Assembly (NCBI RefSeq): GCF_052857255.1
Contig: NC_135500.1
Coordinates: 49,068,272-49,132,271 of the forward strand
DNA: 64,000 nucleotides
Origin: Amblyomma americanum
Taxonomy: Eukaryota; Arthropoda; Arachnida; Ixodida; Ixodidae
Reading direction: 5' to 3'
The notes beneath the pieces were generated by a model. The model saw nothing but the letters and a program-made list of their open reading frames with translations. It made no database searches and was not told the DNA's origin. Position 1 is the stretch's first letter, and each line of letters opens with the position of its first letter. Below are positions 1 through 13,820 of this stretch, one piece after another. The position numbers were made by a program, and so were the translations under genes.

Positions 1-1053
1 ACATCGTTTTAGATTGAAACTAGCGAGATTCACGAACATCGTTTTTACATGTCGTCGAAGAGTAGACGAGAGAAAGTTGTAAACTTTTTCTCTCATAACG
101 GCACGAAAACTTGTATTCCGGCTCAAAACAACAGGGTACATCGTTTTAGATCGAAACTAGCGAGATTTAAGCACTTTGATTTTACAAGTCGTCGAAGAGT
201 AGACGCGAGAAAGCTGAAAGCTTTTCCTCTCAGAACTGAGCGAAAACTTGAATTCCGGCTCAAAACAACGGGATACATCGTTTTAGATCGAAACTAGCGC
301 GATTTACGCACTTAGACTTTACAAGTCGTCGAAGAGTAGACGAGACAAAGCTGTAAGCTTTCTCTCTCAGAACTGCGCGAAAACTTGTATTCCGGCTCAA
401 AACAACGGGATACATCGTTTTAGATCGAAATTAGAGAGATTCACGAACATAGATTTTACAAGTCGACAAAGGGTAGACGAGAGAAAGCCGTAAACTTGCA
501 GAACTGCGCGAAAACTTAAATTCCGGCTCAAAACAACGGGATACATCGTTTTAGACCGAAACTAGCGAGATTCACGAACATCGATTTTACAAGTCGTCGC
601 AGAGTAGAAGAGAGAGAGCTGTAACCTTTTGCTCTCAGAACGGCGCGAAAACTTGTATTCCGGCTCAAAACAACGGCATACATCGTTTTAGAACGAAACT
701 AGCGAGATTTACGCACTTCGATTTTACAAGTCGTCGAAGAGTAGACCAGAGAAAGCTGTAAACGTTTTCTCTCAGAACTGCGCGAAAACTTGAATTCCGG
801 CTCAAAACAACGGGATACATCGTTTTAGATCGAAACTAGCGAGATTCACGAACATCGATTTTACAAGTCGTCGAAGAGTAGACGAGAGAGAGCTGTAAAC
901 GTTTTCTCTCAGAACTGCGCGAAAACTTGTATTCCGGCTCAAAACAACGGGATACATCGTTTTAGATCAAAACTAGCGAGATTTACGTACTTCGATTTTA
1001 CAAGTCGTCGAAGAGTAGACAAGAGAAAGCTGAAAGCTTTTTCTCTCAGAACT
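1..1053 (+). repeat. Family A block, diverged; copy of 17.3-18.5 kb
   Basis: This block opens inside an m1-type monomer and runs through m2-, m3-, m10-, m11-, m12-, m13- and m14-like monomers. It matches 17,323-18,510 with one monomer missing here: the offset is about 17,322 before position 350 and about 17,459 after it. Shared rare variants include GTTTTTACATG (47-51 and 17,369), the GACGCGAG variant near 200, and AGCCGTAAACTTGCAG near 486. No genes are present. Confidence 0.8.
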
Positions 1054-2140
1054 GCGCGAAAACTTGTATTCCGGCTCAAAACAACGGGATACATCGTTTC
1101 AGATTGAAACTAGCGAGATTCACGAACATCGATTTTACATGTCGTCGAAGAGTAGACGAGAGAAAGTTGTAAACTTTTTCGCTCATAACTGCGCGAAAAC
1201 TTGTATTCCGGCTCAAAACAACAGGGTACATCGTTTTAGATCGAAACTAGCGAGATTTACGCACTTCGATTTTACAAGTCGTCGAAGAGTCGACGAGAGA
1301 AAGCTGTTAGCTTTTTCTCTCAGAACTGAGCAAAAACTTGAATTCCGGCTCAAAACAACGGGATACATCGTTTTAGGTCGAAACTAGCGCGATTTACGCA
1401 CTTCGATTATACAAGTCGTCGAAGAGTAGACGAGAGGAAGGCGTAAACTTTTTCTCTCAGAACTGCGCGAAAACTTGAATTCCGGCTATAAACAACGGGA
1501 TACATCGTTTTAGATCGAAACTAGCGAGATTTACGCATTTCGATTTTACAAGTCGTCGAAGAGTAGACGAGAGAGCGGTAAGCTTTTTCTCTCAGAACAG
1601 CGCGAAAACTTGTATTCCGGCTCAAAGCAACGGGATACATCGTTTTAGAACGAAACTAGCGAGATTTACGAACATCGATTTTACAAGTCGTCGAAGAGTT
1701 GACGAGAGAAAGCTGTAAACTTGCAGAACTGCGCGAAAACTTAAATTCCGGCTCAAATCAACGGGATACATCGTTTTAGATCGAAACTAGCGAGATTTAC
1801 GCACTTCGATTTTACAAGTCGTCGAAGAGTAGACGAGAGAAAGCTGTAAACTTTTTCTCTCAGAACTGGGCGAAAACTTCTATTCCGGCTCAAACAACGG
1901 GATACATTGTTTTAGAACGAAACTAGCGAGATTTACGCACTTCGATTTTACAAGTCGTCGAAGAGTAGACGAGAGAAAGCTGTAAACGTTTTCTCTCAGA
2001 ACTGCGCGAAAACTTGAATTCCGGCTCAAAACAACGGGATACATCGTTTTAGATCGAAACTAGCGAGATTCACGAACATCGATTTTACAAGTCGTCGAAG
2101 AGTAGACGAGAGAAAGCTGAAAGCTTTTTCTCTCAGAACT
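1054..2140 (+). repeat. Tandem segment, 8 monomers (1,087 bp), copy 1
   Basis: An eight-monomer segment starting with an m1 monomer (TTTCAGATTG, then TTTTACATG). The next m1-m2-m3-m4 series starts 1,087 bp later with almost the same sequence. It includes a shortened m10-like monomer near 1,690-1,740 (TAAACTTGCAG). Confidence 0.75.
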
Positions 2141-3450
2141 GCGCGAAAACTTGTATTCCGGCTCAAAACAACGGGATACATCGTTTCAGATTGAAACTAG
2201 CGAGATTCACGAACATCGATTTTACATGTCGTCGAAGAGTAGACGAGAGAAAGTTGTAAACTTTTTCGCTCATAACTGCGCGAAAACTTGTATTCCGGCT
2301 CAAAACAACAGGGTACATCGTTTTAGATCGAAACTAGCGAGATTTACGCACTTCGATTTTACAAGTCGTCGAAGAGTCGACGAGAGAAAGCTGTTAGCTT
2401 TTTCTCTCAGAACTGAGCAAAAACTTGAATTCCGGCTCAAAACAACGGGATACATCGTTTTAGGTCGAAAGAGCGCGATTTACGCACTTCAATTATACAA
2501 GTCGTCAAAGAGTAGACGAGAGAAAGGCGTAAACTTTTTCTCTCAGAACTGCGCGAAAACTTGAATTCCGGCTATAAACAACGGGATACATCGTTTTAGA
2601 CCGAAACTAGCGAGATTTATGCATTTCGATTTTACAAGTCGTCGAAGAGTTGACGAGAGAGAGGTGTAAACGTTTTCTCTCAGAACTGCGCGAAAACTTG
2701 TATTCCGGCTCAAATCAACGGGATACATCGTTTTAGATCGAAACTAGCGAGATTTACGCACTTCGATTTTACAAGTCGTCGAAGAGTAGACGAGAGAAAG
2801 CTGTAAACTTTTTCTCTCAGAACTGGGTGAAAACTTCTATTCCGGCTCAAACAACGGGATACATTGTTTTAGATCGAAACTAGCAAAATTCACGAACATC
2901 GATTTTACAAGTCGTCGAAGAGTAGACAAAAGAAAGTTGTAAACATTTTCTCTCAGAACTGCGCAAAACTTGTATTCCGACTAAAAGCAACGAGATACAT
3001 CGTTTTAGATCAAAACTAGCGAGATTTATGTACTTCGATTTTACAAGTCGTCGAAGAGTAGACGAGAGAAAGCTATAGGCTTTTTCTCAGAACTGCGCGA
3101 AAACTTAAATTCCGGCTCAAAACAACGGGATACATCGTTTTAGATCGAAACTAGAGAGATTCAGGATCATAGATTTTACAAGTCGACAAAGGGTAGACGA
3201 GAGAAAGCTGTAAACGTTCTCTCAGAACTGCGCGAAAACTTGTATTCCGGCTCAAAACAACGGGATACATCGTTTTAGATTGAAATTAGAGAGATTCACG
3301 AACATAGATTTTACAAGTCGACAAAGGGTAGACGAGAGAAAGCTGTAAACTTGCAGAACTGCGCGAAAACTTAAATTCCGGCTCAAAACAACGGGATACA
3401 TCGTTTTAGACCGAAACTAGCGAGATTCACGAACATCGATTTTACAAGTC
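2141..3450 (+). repeat. Family A block after the 8-mer duplication
   Basis: The first four monomers (m1 to m4) repeat 1,054-1,600. The segment then continues through m5, m6, m7, m8, m9, m10 and m11 types, as in the reference HOR at 18.5-20.4 kb. The m3 copy near 2,465 has lost part of CTAG in GAAACTAGCGCG. The longest open frame of the window (137 codons, 2,151-2,564) lies here and is a repeat artefact. Confidence 0.7.
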
Positions 3451-6250
3451 TTCGAAGAGTAGAAGAGAGAAAGCTGTAAACGTTTTCTCTCAGAACTGCG
3501 CGAAAACTTGAATTACGGCTCAAAACAACGGGATACATCGTTTTAGATTGAAACTAGCGAGATTCACGAACATCGATTTTACAAGTCGTCGAAGAGTAGA
3601 CGAGAGCGAGCTGTAAACGTTTTCTCTCAGAACTGCGCGAAAACTTGTATTCCGGCTCAAAACAACGGGATACATCGTTTTAGATCAAAACTAGCGAGAT
3701 TTACGCACTTCGATTTTACAAGTCGTCGAAGAGTAGACAAGAGAAAGCTGAAAGCTTTTTCTCTCAGAACTGCGCGAAAACTTGTATTCCGGCTGAAAAC
3801 AACGGGATACATCGTTTCAGATTGAAACTAGCGAGATTCACGAACATCGATTTTACATGTCGTCGAAGAGTAGACGAGAGAAAGTTGTAAACTTTTTCGC
3901 TCATAACTGCGCGAAAACTTGTATTCCGGCTCAAAACAACAGGGTACATCGTTTTAGATCGAAACTAGCGAGATTTACGCACTTCGATTTTACAAGTTGT
4001 CGAAGAGTAGACGAGAGAAAGCTGTAAGCGTTTTCTCTCAGAACTGCGCGAAAACTTGAATTCCGGCTCAAAACAACGGGATACATCGTTTTATATCGAA
4101 ACTAGCGAGATTCACGAACATCGATTTTACAAGTCGTCGAAGAGTAGACGAGAGAGAGCTGTAAACGTTTTCTCTCAGAACTGCGCGAAAACTTGTATTC
4201 CGGCTCAAAACAACGGGATACATCGTTTTAGATCAAAACTAGCGAGATTTACGCACTTCGATTTTACAAGTTGTCGAAGAGTAGACAAGAGAAAGCTGAA
4301 AGCTTTTTCTCTCAGAACTGCGCGAAAACTTGTATTCCGGCTCAAAACAACGGGATACATCGTTTCAGATTGAAACTAGCGAGATTCACGAACATCGATT
4401 TTACATGTCGTCGAAGAGTAGACGAGAGAAAGCTGTAAACTTTTTCGCTCATAACTGCGCGAAAACTTGTATTCCGGCTCAAAACAACAGGGTACATCGT
4501 TTTAGATCGAAACTAGCGAGATTTACGCACTTCGATTTTACAAGTCGTCGAAGAGTCGACGAGAGAAAGCTGTTAGCTTTTTCTCTGAGAACTGAGCAAA
4601 AACTTGAATTCCGGCTCAAAACAACGGGATACATCGTTTTAGGTCGAAACTAGCGCGATTTACGCACTTCGATTATACAAGTCGTCGAAGAGTAGACGAG
4701 AGGAAGGCGTAAACTTTTTCTCTCAGAACTGCGCGAAAACTTGAATTCCGGCTATAAACAACGGGATACATCGTTTTAGAACGAAACTAGCGAGATTCAC
4801 GAACATCGATTTTACAAGTCGTCGAAGAGTTGACGAGAGAGAGGTGTAAACGTTTTCTCTCAGAACTGCGCGAAAACTTGTATTCCGGCTCAAATCAACG
4901 GGATACATCGTTTTAGATCGAAACTAGCGAGATTTACGCACTTCGATTTTACAAGTCGTCGAAGAGTAGACGAGAGAAAGCTGTAAACTTTTTCTCTCAG
5001 AACTGGGCGAAAACTTCTATTCCGGCTCAAACAACGGGATACATTGTTTTAGATCGAAACTAGCAAAATTCACGAACATCGATTTTACAAGTCGTCGAAG
5101 AGTAGACAAGAAAAAGTTGTAAACATTTTCTCTCAGAACTGCGCAAAATTTGTATTCCGACTAAAAGCAACGAGATACATCGTTTTAGATCAAAACTAGC
5201 GAGATTTATGTACTTCGATTTTACAAGTCGTCGAAGAGTAGACGAGAGAAAGCTATAAGCTTTTTCTCAGAACTGCGCGAAAACTTAAATTCCGGCTAAA
5301 CAACGGGATACATCGTTTTAGATCGAAACTAGAGAGATTCAGGATTATAGATTTTACAAGTCGACAAAGGGTAGACGAGAGAAAGCTGTAAACTTTCTCT
5401 CAGAACTGCGCGAAAACTTGTATTCCGGCTCAAAACAACGGGATACATCGTTTTAGATCGAAATTAGAGAGATTCACGAACATAGATTTTACAAGTCGAC
5501 AAAGCGTAGACGAGAGAAAGCTGTAAACTTGCAGAAGTGCGCGAAAACTTAAATTCCGGCTCAAAACAACGGGATACATCGTTTTAGACCGAAACTAGCG
5601 AGATTCACGAACATCGATTTTACAAGTCGTCGAAGAGTAGAAGAGAGAAAGCTGTAAACGTTTTCTCTCAGAACTGCGCGAAAACTTGAATTCCGGCTCA
5701 AAACAACGGGATACATCGTTTTAGATCGAAACTAGCGAGATTCACGAACATCGATATTACAAGTCGTCGAAGAGTAGACGAGAGAGAGCTGTAAACGTTT
5801 TCTCTCAGAACTGCGCGAAAACTTGTATTCCGGCTCAAAACAACGGGATACATCGTTTTAGATCAAAACTAGCGAGATTTACGCACTTCGATTTTACAAG
5901 TCGTCGAAGAGTAGACAAGAGAAAGCTGAAAGCTTTTTCTCTCAGAACTGCGCGAAAACTTGTATTCCGGCTCAAAACAACGGGATACATCGTTTCAGAT
6001 TGAAACTAGCGAGATTCACGAACATCGATTTTACATGTCGTCGAAGAATAGACGAGAGAAAGTTGTAAACGTTTTCGCTCATAACTGCGCGAAAACTTGT
6101 ATTCCGGCTCAAAACAACAGGGTACATCGTTTTAGATCGAAACTAGCGAGATTTACGCACTTCGATTTTACAAGTCGTCGAAGAGTAGACGAGAGAGAGC
6201 TGCAAGCTTTCTCTCTCAGAACAGCGCGAAAAGTTGTATTCCGGCTCAAA
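3451..6250 (+). repeat. Family A block, first half of an ~5.2-kb A+B compound unit
   Basis: About 20 family A monomers. The block is copied at 8,775-11,225: most markers are offset 5,184 bp (for example m1 at 4,320 and 9,504, and m4 near 4,733 and 9,917). After about 10.6 kb the offset becomes 4,916 bp because two monomers (m10 and m11 types) are missing from the second copy. The rare AATTACGG variant (for TTCCGG) is at 3,511 and again at 8,832. Confidence 0.75.
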
Positions 6251-6779
6251 ACAACGGGATACATTGTTGTAGATCGAAACTAGCAAAATTCACGAACATC
6301 GATTTTACAAGTCGTCGAAGAGTAGACAAGAGAAAGGTGTAAACATTTTCTCTCAGAACTGCGCAAAACTTGTATTCCGACTAAAAGCAACGAGATAGAT
6401 CGTTTTAGATCAAAACTAATAAGATTTACGTACTTTGATTTTACAAGTCGTCGAAGAGTAGACGAGAGAGCTGTAAACATTTTCTCTCAGAACTGCGCCA
6501 AAACTTGTATTCCGGCTCAAAATAACGGGATACATCGTTTTAGATCGAAACTAGCGAGATTCACGAACATCGATTTTAGAAGTCGCCGAAGAGTAGACGA
6601 GAGAAAGGTTTAAGCTTTTTCTTTTAGAACTGCGCGAAAACTTGTATTCCGGCTCAAAACAACGGGATACATCGTTTTAGATAGAAACTAGCGAGATTTA
6701 CGCAATTCTATATTACATGTCGTCGAAAAGTAGACGAGAGAAGGCTGTAAGCTTTTTCTCTCAGAACTGCGCGAAAACT

Positions 6780-7053
6780 TGAATTCCGGCTCAAAACGAC
6801 GGGATGCATCGATTTAGATCGAAACTAGCGAGATTTACGCACTTCGATTTTACAAGTCGTCGAAGAGTAGACGAGAGAGAGCTGTAAACGTTTTCTCTCA
6901 GAACTGCGCGAAAACTTGTATTCCGGCTAAAAACAACGGGATACATCGTTTTAGATCGAAACTAGCTAGATTTACGCACTTCGATTTTACAAGTCGACGA
7001 AGAGTAGACGAGAGAAAGCTATAAGCTTTTTCTCTCAGAACTGCGCGAAAACT
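6780..7053 (+). repeat. Dimer tandem duplication in family B, copy 1 (274 bp)
   Basis: Two monomers running from GAATTCCGGCTCAAAACGAC through GGGATGCATCGATTT, then a monomer with CTAGCTAGATT and AAGTCGACGAAG. The adjacent 274 bp repeats it with very few differences (for example GCACGAAAAC in the second copy). The other two family B copies have a single copy of this dimer. Confidence 0.85.
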
Positions 7054-7327
7054 TGAATTCCGGCTCAAAACGACGGGATGCATCGATTTAGATCGAAACT
7101 AGCGAGATTTACGCACTTCGATTTTACAAGTCGTCGAAGAGTAGACGAGAGAGAGCTGTAAACGTTTTCTCTCAGAACTGCGCGAAAACTTGTATTCCGG
7201 CTAAAAACAACGGGATACATCGTTTTAGATCGAAACTAGCTAGATTTACGCACTTCGATTTTACAAGTCGACGAAGAGTAGACGAGAGAAAGCTATAAGC
7301 TTTTTCTCTCAGAACTGCACGAAAACT
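7054..7327 (+). repeat. Dimer tandem duplication in family B, copy 2 (274 bp)
   Basis: Near-identical second copy of the preceding dimer, offset 274 bp, including the CTAGCTAGATT and GTCGACGAAG variants. The last monomer ends in AACTGCACGAAAAC, as in the family B copies near 12,095 and 14,685. This suggests the second copy is the ancestral junction and the first is the extra one. Confidence 0.85.
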
Positions 7328-8774
7328 TGAATTCCGGCTCAAAACAACGGGATACATCATTTTAGATCGAAACTAGAGAGATTCAGGATCATAGATTTTA
7401 CAAGTCGACAAAGGGTAGACGAGAGAAAGCTGTAAACTTTCTCTCAGAACTGCGCGAAAACTTGTATTCCGGCTCAAAACCACGGGATACATTGTTTTAG
7501 ATCAAAACGAGCGAGATTTACGCACTTCGATTTTACAAGTGGTCAAAGAGTAGACGAGAGAAAGCTGTTAACTTTTTCTCTCAGAACTGAGCGAAAACTT
7601 GTATTCCGGCTAAAAACAACGAGATACATCGTTTTAGATCAAAACTAGCGAGATTTACTTACTTCGATTTTACAAGTCGTCGAAGAGTAGACGAGAGATT
7701 GCTGTAAACGTTTTCTCTCAGAACTGCGCAAAAACTTGAATTTCGGCTCAAAACAACGGAATACATCGTTTTAGATCGAAAGTAGAGAGATTCACGAACA
7801 TAGATTTTACAAGTCGTCTAAGGGTAGACGAGAGTAGGCTGTAAACTTTCTCTCAGAACTGCGCGAAAACTTGTATTCCGGCTCAAAACAACGGGATACA
7901 TCGTTTTAGATCGAAACAAGCGAGATTTACGCACTTCGATTTTAGAAGTCGTCGAAGAAGAGACGAGAGAAAGCTGTTAACTTTTTCTCTCAGAACTGCG
8001 CGTAAACTTGTATTCCGGCTCAAAACTACGGGATACATCGTTTTAGATCGAAACTAGCGCGATTTACGCACTTCGATTTTACAAGTCGTCGAAGAGTAGA
8101 CAAGAAAAAGCTGTAAACTTTTTCGCTCTGAACTGCGCGAAAACTTCTATTCCGGCTCAAAACAACGGGATACATTGTTTTAGATCGAAACTAGCAAAAT
8201 TCACGAACATCGATTGTACAAGTCGTCGAAGAGTAGACAAGAGAAAGGTGTAAACATTTTCTTTCAGAACTGCGCGAAAACTTGTATTCCGGCTAAAAAC
8301 AACGAGATACATCGTTTTAGATCAAAACTAGCGAGATTTACGTACTTGCATTTTACAAGTCGTCGAAGAGTAGACGAGAGAAAGCTGTAAACTTTTTCTC
8401 TCAGAACTGCGCGAAAACTTCTATTCCGGCTCAAACAACGGGATACATTGTTTTAGATCGAAACTAGCAAAATTCACGAACATCGATTTTACAAGTCGTC
8501 GAAGAGTAGACGAGAAAAAGGTTTAAACGTTTTCTCTCAGAACTGCGCGAAAACTTGTATTTCGGCTCAAAACAAAGGTATACATCGTTTTAGATATAAA
8601 CTAGCGAGATTTACGCAATTCCATTTTACAAGTCGTCGAAAAGTAGACGAGAGAAGGCTGTAAACGTTTTCTCTGAGAACTGCGCGAAAACTTGAATTCC
8701 GGCTCAAAACAACGGGATGCATCGATTTAGATCGAAACTAGCGAGATTTACGAACATCGATTTTACAAGTCGTC

Positions 8775-11225
8775 GAAGAGTAGAAGAGAGAAAGCTGTAA
8801 ACGTTTTCTCTCAGAACTGCGCGAAAACTTGAATTACGGCTCAAAACAACGGGATACATCGTTTTAGATTGAAACTAGCGAGATTCACGAACATCGATTT
8901 TACAAGTCGTCGAAGAGTAGACGAGAGAGAGCTGAAAGCTTTTTCTCTCAGAACTGCGCGAAAACTTGTATTCCGGCTGAAAACAACGGGATACATCGTT
9001 TCAGATTGAAACTAGCGAGATTCACGAACATCGATTTTACATGTCGTCGAAGAGTAGACGAGAGAAAGTTGTAAACTTTTTCGCTCATAACTGCGCGAAA
9101 ACTTGTATTCCGGCTCAAAACAACAGGGTACATCGTTTTAGATCGAAACTAGCGAGATTTACGCACTTCGATTTTACAAGTTGTCGAAGAGTAGACGAGA
9201 GAAAGCTGTAAGCGTTTTCTCTCAGAACTGCGCGAAAACTTGAATTCCGGCTCAAAACAACGGGATACATCGTTTTAGATCGAAACTAGCGAGATTCACG
9301 AACATCGATTTTACAAGTCGTCGAAGAGTAGACGAGAGAGAGCTGTAAACGTTTTCTCTCAGAACTGCGCGAAAACTTGTATTCCGGCTCAAAACAACGG
9401 GATACATCGTTTTAGATCAAAACTAGCGAGATTTACGCACTTCGATTTTACAAGTCGTCGAAGAGTAGATAAGAGAAAGCTGAAAGCTTTTTCTCTCAGA
9501 ACTGCGCGAAAACTTGTATTCCGGCTCAAAACAACGGGATACATTGTTTCAGATTGAAACTAGCGAGATTCACGAACATCGATTTTACATGTCGTCGAAG
9601 AGTAGACGAGAGAAAGCTGTAAACTTTTTCGCTCATAACTGCGCGAAAACTTGTATTCCGGCTCAAAACAACAGGGTACATCGTTTTAGATCGAAACTAG
9701 CGAGATTTACGCACTTCGATTTTACAAGTCGTCGAAGAGTCGACGAGAGAAAGCTGTTAGCTTTTTCTCTGAGAACTGAGCAAAAACTTTAATTCCGGCT
9801 CAAAACAACGGGATACATCGTTTTAGGTCGAAACTAGCGCGATTTACGCACTTCGATTATACAAGTCGTCGAAGAGTAGACGAGAGGAAGGCGTAAACTT
9901 TTTCTCTCAGAACTGCGCGAAAACATGAATTCCGGCTATAAACAACGGGATACATCGTTTTAGAACGAAACTAGCGAGATTCACGAACATCGATTTTACA
10001 AGTCGTCGAAGAGTTGACGAGAGAGAGGTGTAAACGTTTTCTCTCAGAACTGCGCGAAAACTTGTATTCCGGCTCAAATCAACGGGATACATCGTTTTAG
10101 ATCGAAACTAGCGAGATTTACGCACTTCGATTTTACAAGTCGTCGAAGAGTAGACGAGAGAAAGCTGTAAACTTTTTCTCTCAGAACTGGGCGAAAACTT
10201 CTATTCCGGCTCAAACAACGGGATACATTGTTTTAGATCGAAACTAGCAAAATTCACGAACATCGATTTTACAAGTCGTCGAAGAGTAGACAAGAGAAAG
10301 TTGTAAACATTTTCTCTCAGAACTGCGCAAAATTTGCATTCCGACTAAAAGCAACGAGATACATCGTTTTAGATCAAAACTAGCGAGATTTATGTACTTC
10401 GATTTTACAAGTCGTCGAAGAGTAGACGAGAGAAAGCTATAAGCTTTTTCTCAGAACTGCGCGAAAACTTAAATTCCGGCTAAACAACGGGATACATCGT
10501 TTTAGATCGAAACTAGAGAGATTCAGGATCATAGATTTTACAAGTCGACAAAGGGTAGACGAGAGAAAGCTGTAAACTTTCTCTCAGAACTGCGCGAAAA
10601 CTTGTATTCCGGCTCAAAACAACGGGATACATCGTTTTAGATCGAAACTAGCGAGATTCACGAACATCGATTTTACAAGTCGTCGAAGAGTAGACGAGAG
10701 AGAGCTGTAAACGTTTTCTCTCAGAACTGCGCGAAAACTTGTATTCCGGCTCAAAACAACGGGATACATCGTTTTAGATCAAAACTAGCGAGATTTACGC
10801 ACTTCGATTTTACAAGTCGTCGAAGAGTAGACAAGAGAAAGCTGAAAGCTTTTTCTCTCAGAACTGCGCGAAAACTTGTATTCCGGCTCAAAACAACGGG
10901 ATACATCGTTTCAGATTGAAACTAGCGAGATTCACGAACATCGATTTTACATGTCGTCGAAGAGTAGACGAGAGAAAGTTGTAAACTTTTTCGCTCATAA
11001 CTGCGCGAAAACTTGTATTCCGGCTCAAAACAACAGGGTACATCGTTTTAGATCGAAACTAGCGAGATTTACGCACTTCGATTTTACAAGTCGTCGAAGA
11101 GTAGACGAGAGAGAGCTGTAAGCTTTCTCTCTCAGAACAGCGCGAAAAGTTGTATTCCGGCTCAAAACAACGGGATACATTGTTGTAGATCGAAACTAGC
11201 AAAATTCACGAACATCGATTTTACA
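8775..11225 (+). repeat. Family A block, second copy of 3.45-6.25 kb
   Basis: Returns to the m14-m1-m2-m3-m4-m5-m6-m7-m8-m9 order. It repeats 3,451-6,250 at offset 5,184 (4,916 after the loss of two monomers). At about 8,925 a hybrid monomer joins an m13-like left part (GAGAGAGAGCTG) to an m14-like dyad (GAAAGCTTTTT), removing one monomer relative to 3,590-3,740. Confidence 0.75.
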
Positions 11226-13820
11226 AGTCGTCGAAGAGTAGACAAGAGAAAGGTGTAAACATTTTCTCTCAGAACTGCGCAAAACTTGTATTCCGACTAA
11301 AAGCAACGAGATAGATCGTTTTAGATCAAAACTAATAAGATTTACGTACTTTGATTTTACAAGTCGTCGAAGAGTAGACGAGAGAGCTGTAAACATTTTC
11401 TCTCAGAACTGCGCCAAAACTTGTATTCCGGCTCAAAATAACGGGATACATCGTTTTAGATCGAAACTAGCGAGATTCACGAACATCAATTTTAGAAGTC
11501 GCCGAAGAGTAGACGAGAGAAAGGTTTAAGCTTTTTCTTTTAGAACTGCGCGAAAACTTGTATTCCGGCTCAAAACAACGGGATACATCGTTTTAGATAG
11601 AAACTAGCGAGATTTACGCAATTCTATATTACATGTCGTCGAAAAGTAGACGAGGGAAAGCTATAAGCTTTTTCTCTCAGAACTGCGCGAAAACTTGAAT
11701 TCCGGCTCAAAACGACGGGATGCATCGATTTAGATCGAAACTAGCGAGATTTACGCACTTCGATTTTACAAGTCGTGGAAGCGTAGACGAGAGAAAGCTG
11801 TAAACGTTTCTCTCAGAACTGCGCGAAAACTTGAATTCCGGCTCAAAACAACAGGATACATCGTTTTAGATCAAAACTAGCGAGATTCACGAACATCGAT
11901 TTTACAAGTCGTCGAAGAGTAGACGAGAGAGAGCTGTAAACGTTTTCTCTCAGAACTGCGCGAAAACTTGTATTCCGGCTAAAAACAACGGGATACCTCG
12001 TTTTAGATCGAAACTAGCTAGATTTACGCACTTCGATTTTACAAGTCGACGAAGAGTAGACGAGAGAAAGCTATAAGCTTTTCTCTCAGAACTGCACGAA
12101 AACTTGAATTCCGGCTCAAAACAACGGGATACATCGTTTTAGATCGAAACTAGAGAGATTCAGGATCATAGATTTTACAAGTCGACAAAGGGTAGACGAG
12201 AGAAAGCTGTAAACTTTCTCTCAGAACTGCGCGAAAACTTGTATTCCGGCTCAAAACCACGGGATACATTGTTTTAGATCAAAACGAGCGAGATTTACGC
12301 ACTTCGATTTTACAAGTGGTCAAAGAGTAGACGAGAGAAAGCTGTTAACTTTTTCTCTCAGAACTGAGCGAAAACTTGTATTCCGGCTAAAAACAACGAG
12401 ATACATCGTTTTAGATCAAAACTAGCGAGATTTACTTACTTCGATTTTACAAGTCGTCGAAGAGTAGACGAGAGATAGCTGTAAACGTTTTCTCTCAGAA
12501 CTGCGCAAAAACTTGAATTTCGGCTCAAAACAACGGAATACATCGTTTTAGATCGAAAGTAGAGAGATTCACGAACATAGATTTTACAAGTCGTCTAAGG
12601 GTAGACGAGAGTAGGCTGTAAACTTTCTCTCAGAACTGCGCGAAAACTTGTATTCCGGCTCAAAACAACGGGATACATCGTTTTAGATCGAAACAAGCGA
12701 GATTTACGCACTTCGATTTTAGAAGTCGTCGAAGAAGAGACGAGAGAAAGCTGTTAACTTTTTCTCTCAGAACTGCGCGTAAACTTGTATTCCGGCTCAA
12801 AACTACGGGATACATCGTTTTAGATCGAAACTAGCGCGATTTACGCACTTCGATTTTACAAGTCGTCGAAGAGTAGACGAGAGAAAGCTGTAAACTTTTT
12901 CGCTCTGAACTGCGCGAAAACTTCTATTCCGGCTCAAAACAACGGGATACATTGTTTTAGATCGAAACTAGCAAAATTCACGAACATCGATTTTACAAGT
13001 CGTCGAAGAGTAGACAAGAGAAAGGTGTAAACATTTTCTTTCAGAACTGCGCGAAAACTTGTATTCCGGCTAAAAACAACGAGATACATCGTTTTAGATC
13101 AAAACTAGCGAGATTTACGTACTTGCATTTTACAAGTCGTCGAAGAGTAGACGAGAGAAAGCTGTAAACTTTTTCTCTCAGAACTGCGCGAAAACTTCTA
13201 TTCCGGCTCAAACCACGGGATACATTGTTTTAGATCGAAACTAGCAAAATTCACGAACATCGATTTTACAAGTCGTCGAAGAGTAGACGAGAAAAAGGTT
13301 TAAACGTTTTCTCTCAGAACTGCGCGAAAACTTGTATTTCGGCTTAAAACAAAGGTATACATTGTTTTAGATATAAACTAGCGAGATTTACGCAATTCGA
13401 TTTTACAAGTCGTCGAAAAGTAGACGAGAGAAGGCTGTAAACGTTTTCTCTGAGAACTGCGCGAAAACTTGAATTCCGGCTCAAAACAACGGGATGCATC
13501 GATTTAGATCGAAACTAGCGAGATTTACGCACATCGATTTTACAAGTCGTCGAAGAGTAGACGAGAGAGAGCTGTAAATGTTTTCTCTCAGAACTGCGCG
13601 AAAACTTGTATTCCGGCACAAAACAACGGGATACATCGTTTTAGATCGAAACTAGCGAGATTTACGCACTTCGATTTTACAAGTCGTCGAAGAGTAGACG
13701 AGGGAAAGCTATAAGCTTTTTCTCTCAGAACTGCGCGAAAACTTGTATTCCGGCTCAAAACAACGGGATACATCCTTTTAGATCGAAACTAGCGAGGTTC
13801 ACGAACATAGATTTTATAAG
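11226..13820 (+). repeat. Family B HOR, copy 2 (19-mer, ~2,594 bp)
   Basis: A 19-monomer series whose markers recur at offset 2,593-2,594 bp in the next segment: the GTGGAAGCGTAGAC variant (11,773 and 14,367), ATTCAGGAT (12,158 and 14,752), and CCGGCACAAAAC (13,613 and 16,207). Mean monomer length is about 136.5 bp. No gene or unique sequence is present. Confidence 0.85.

Larger units (their letters stand above)
6251..8774 (+). repeat. Family B HOR, copy 1
   Basis: Monomers here follow a different order and carry different diagnostic changes: GAGATAGATCG (near 6,390), AACTAATAAGATT (near 6,415), GGGATGCATCGATTT (near 6,803), AAGTGGTC (near 7,536) and AAAGGTATACATCG (near 8,574). The same order recurs at 11.2-13.8 and 13.8-16.4 kb. 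This copy contains an extra dimer (6,780-7,327). Confidence 0.75.

Noticed and set aside
2151..2564. Longest open frame (137 codons) and the many similar 61-121-codon frames on both strands as genes
   Set aside because: They are the same satellite translated. The monomer length is 2 modulo 3, so a frame crosses into another phase every monomer and stays open for two to three monomers at most. Peptides recur with the repeat, have no recognisable domain, and often begin at TTG or GTG.
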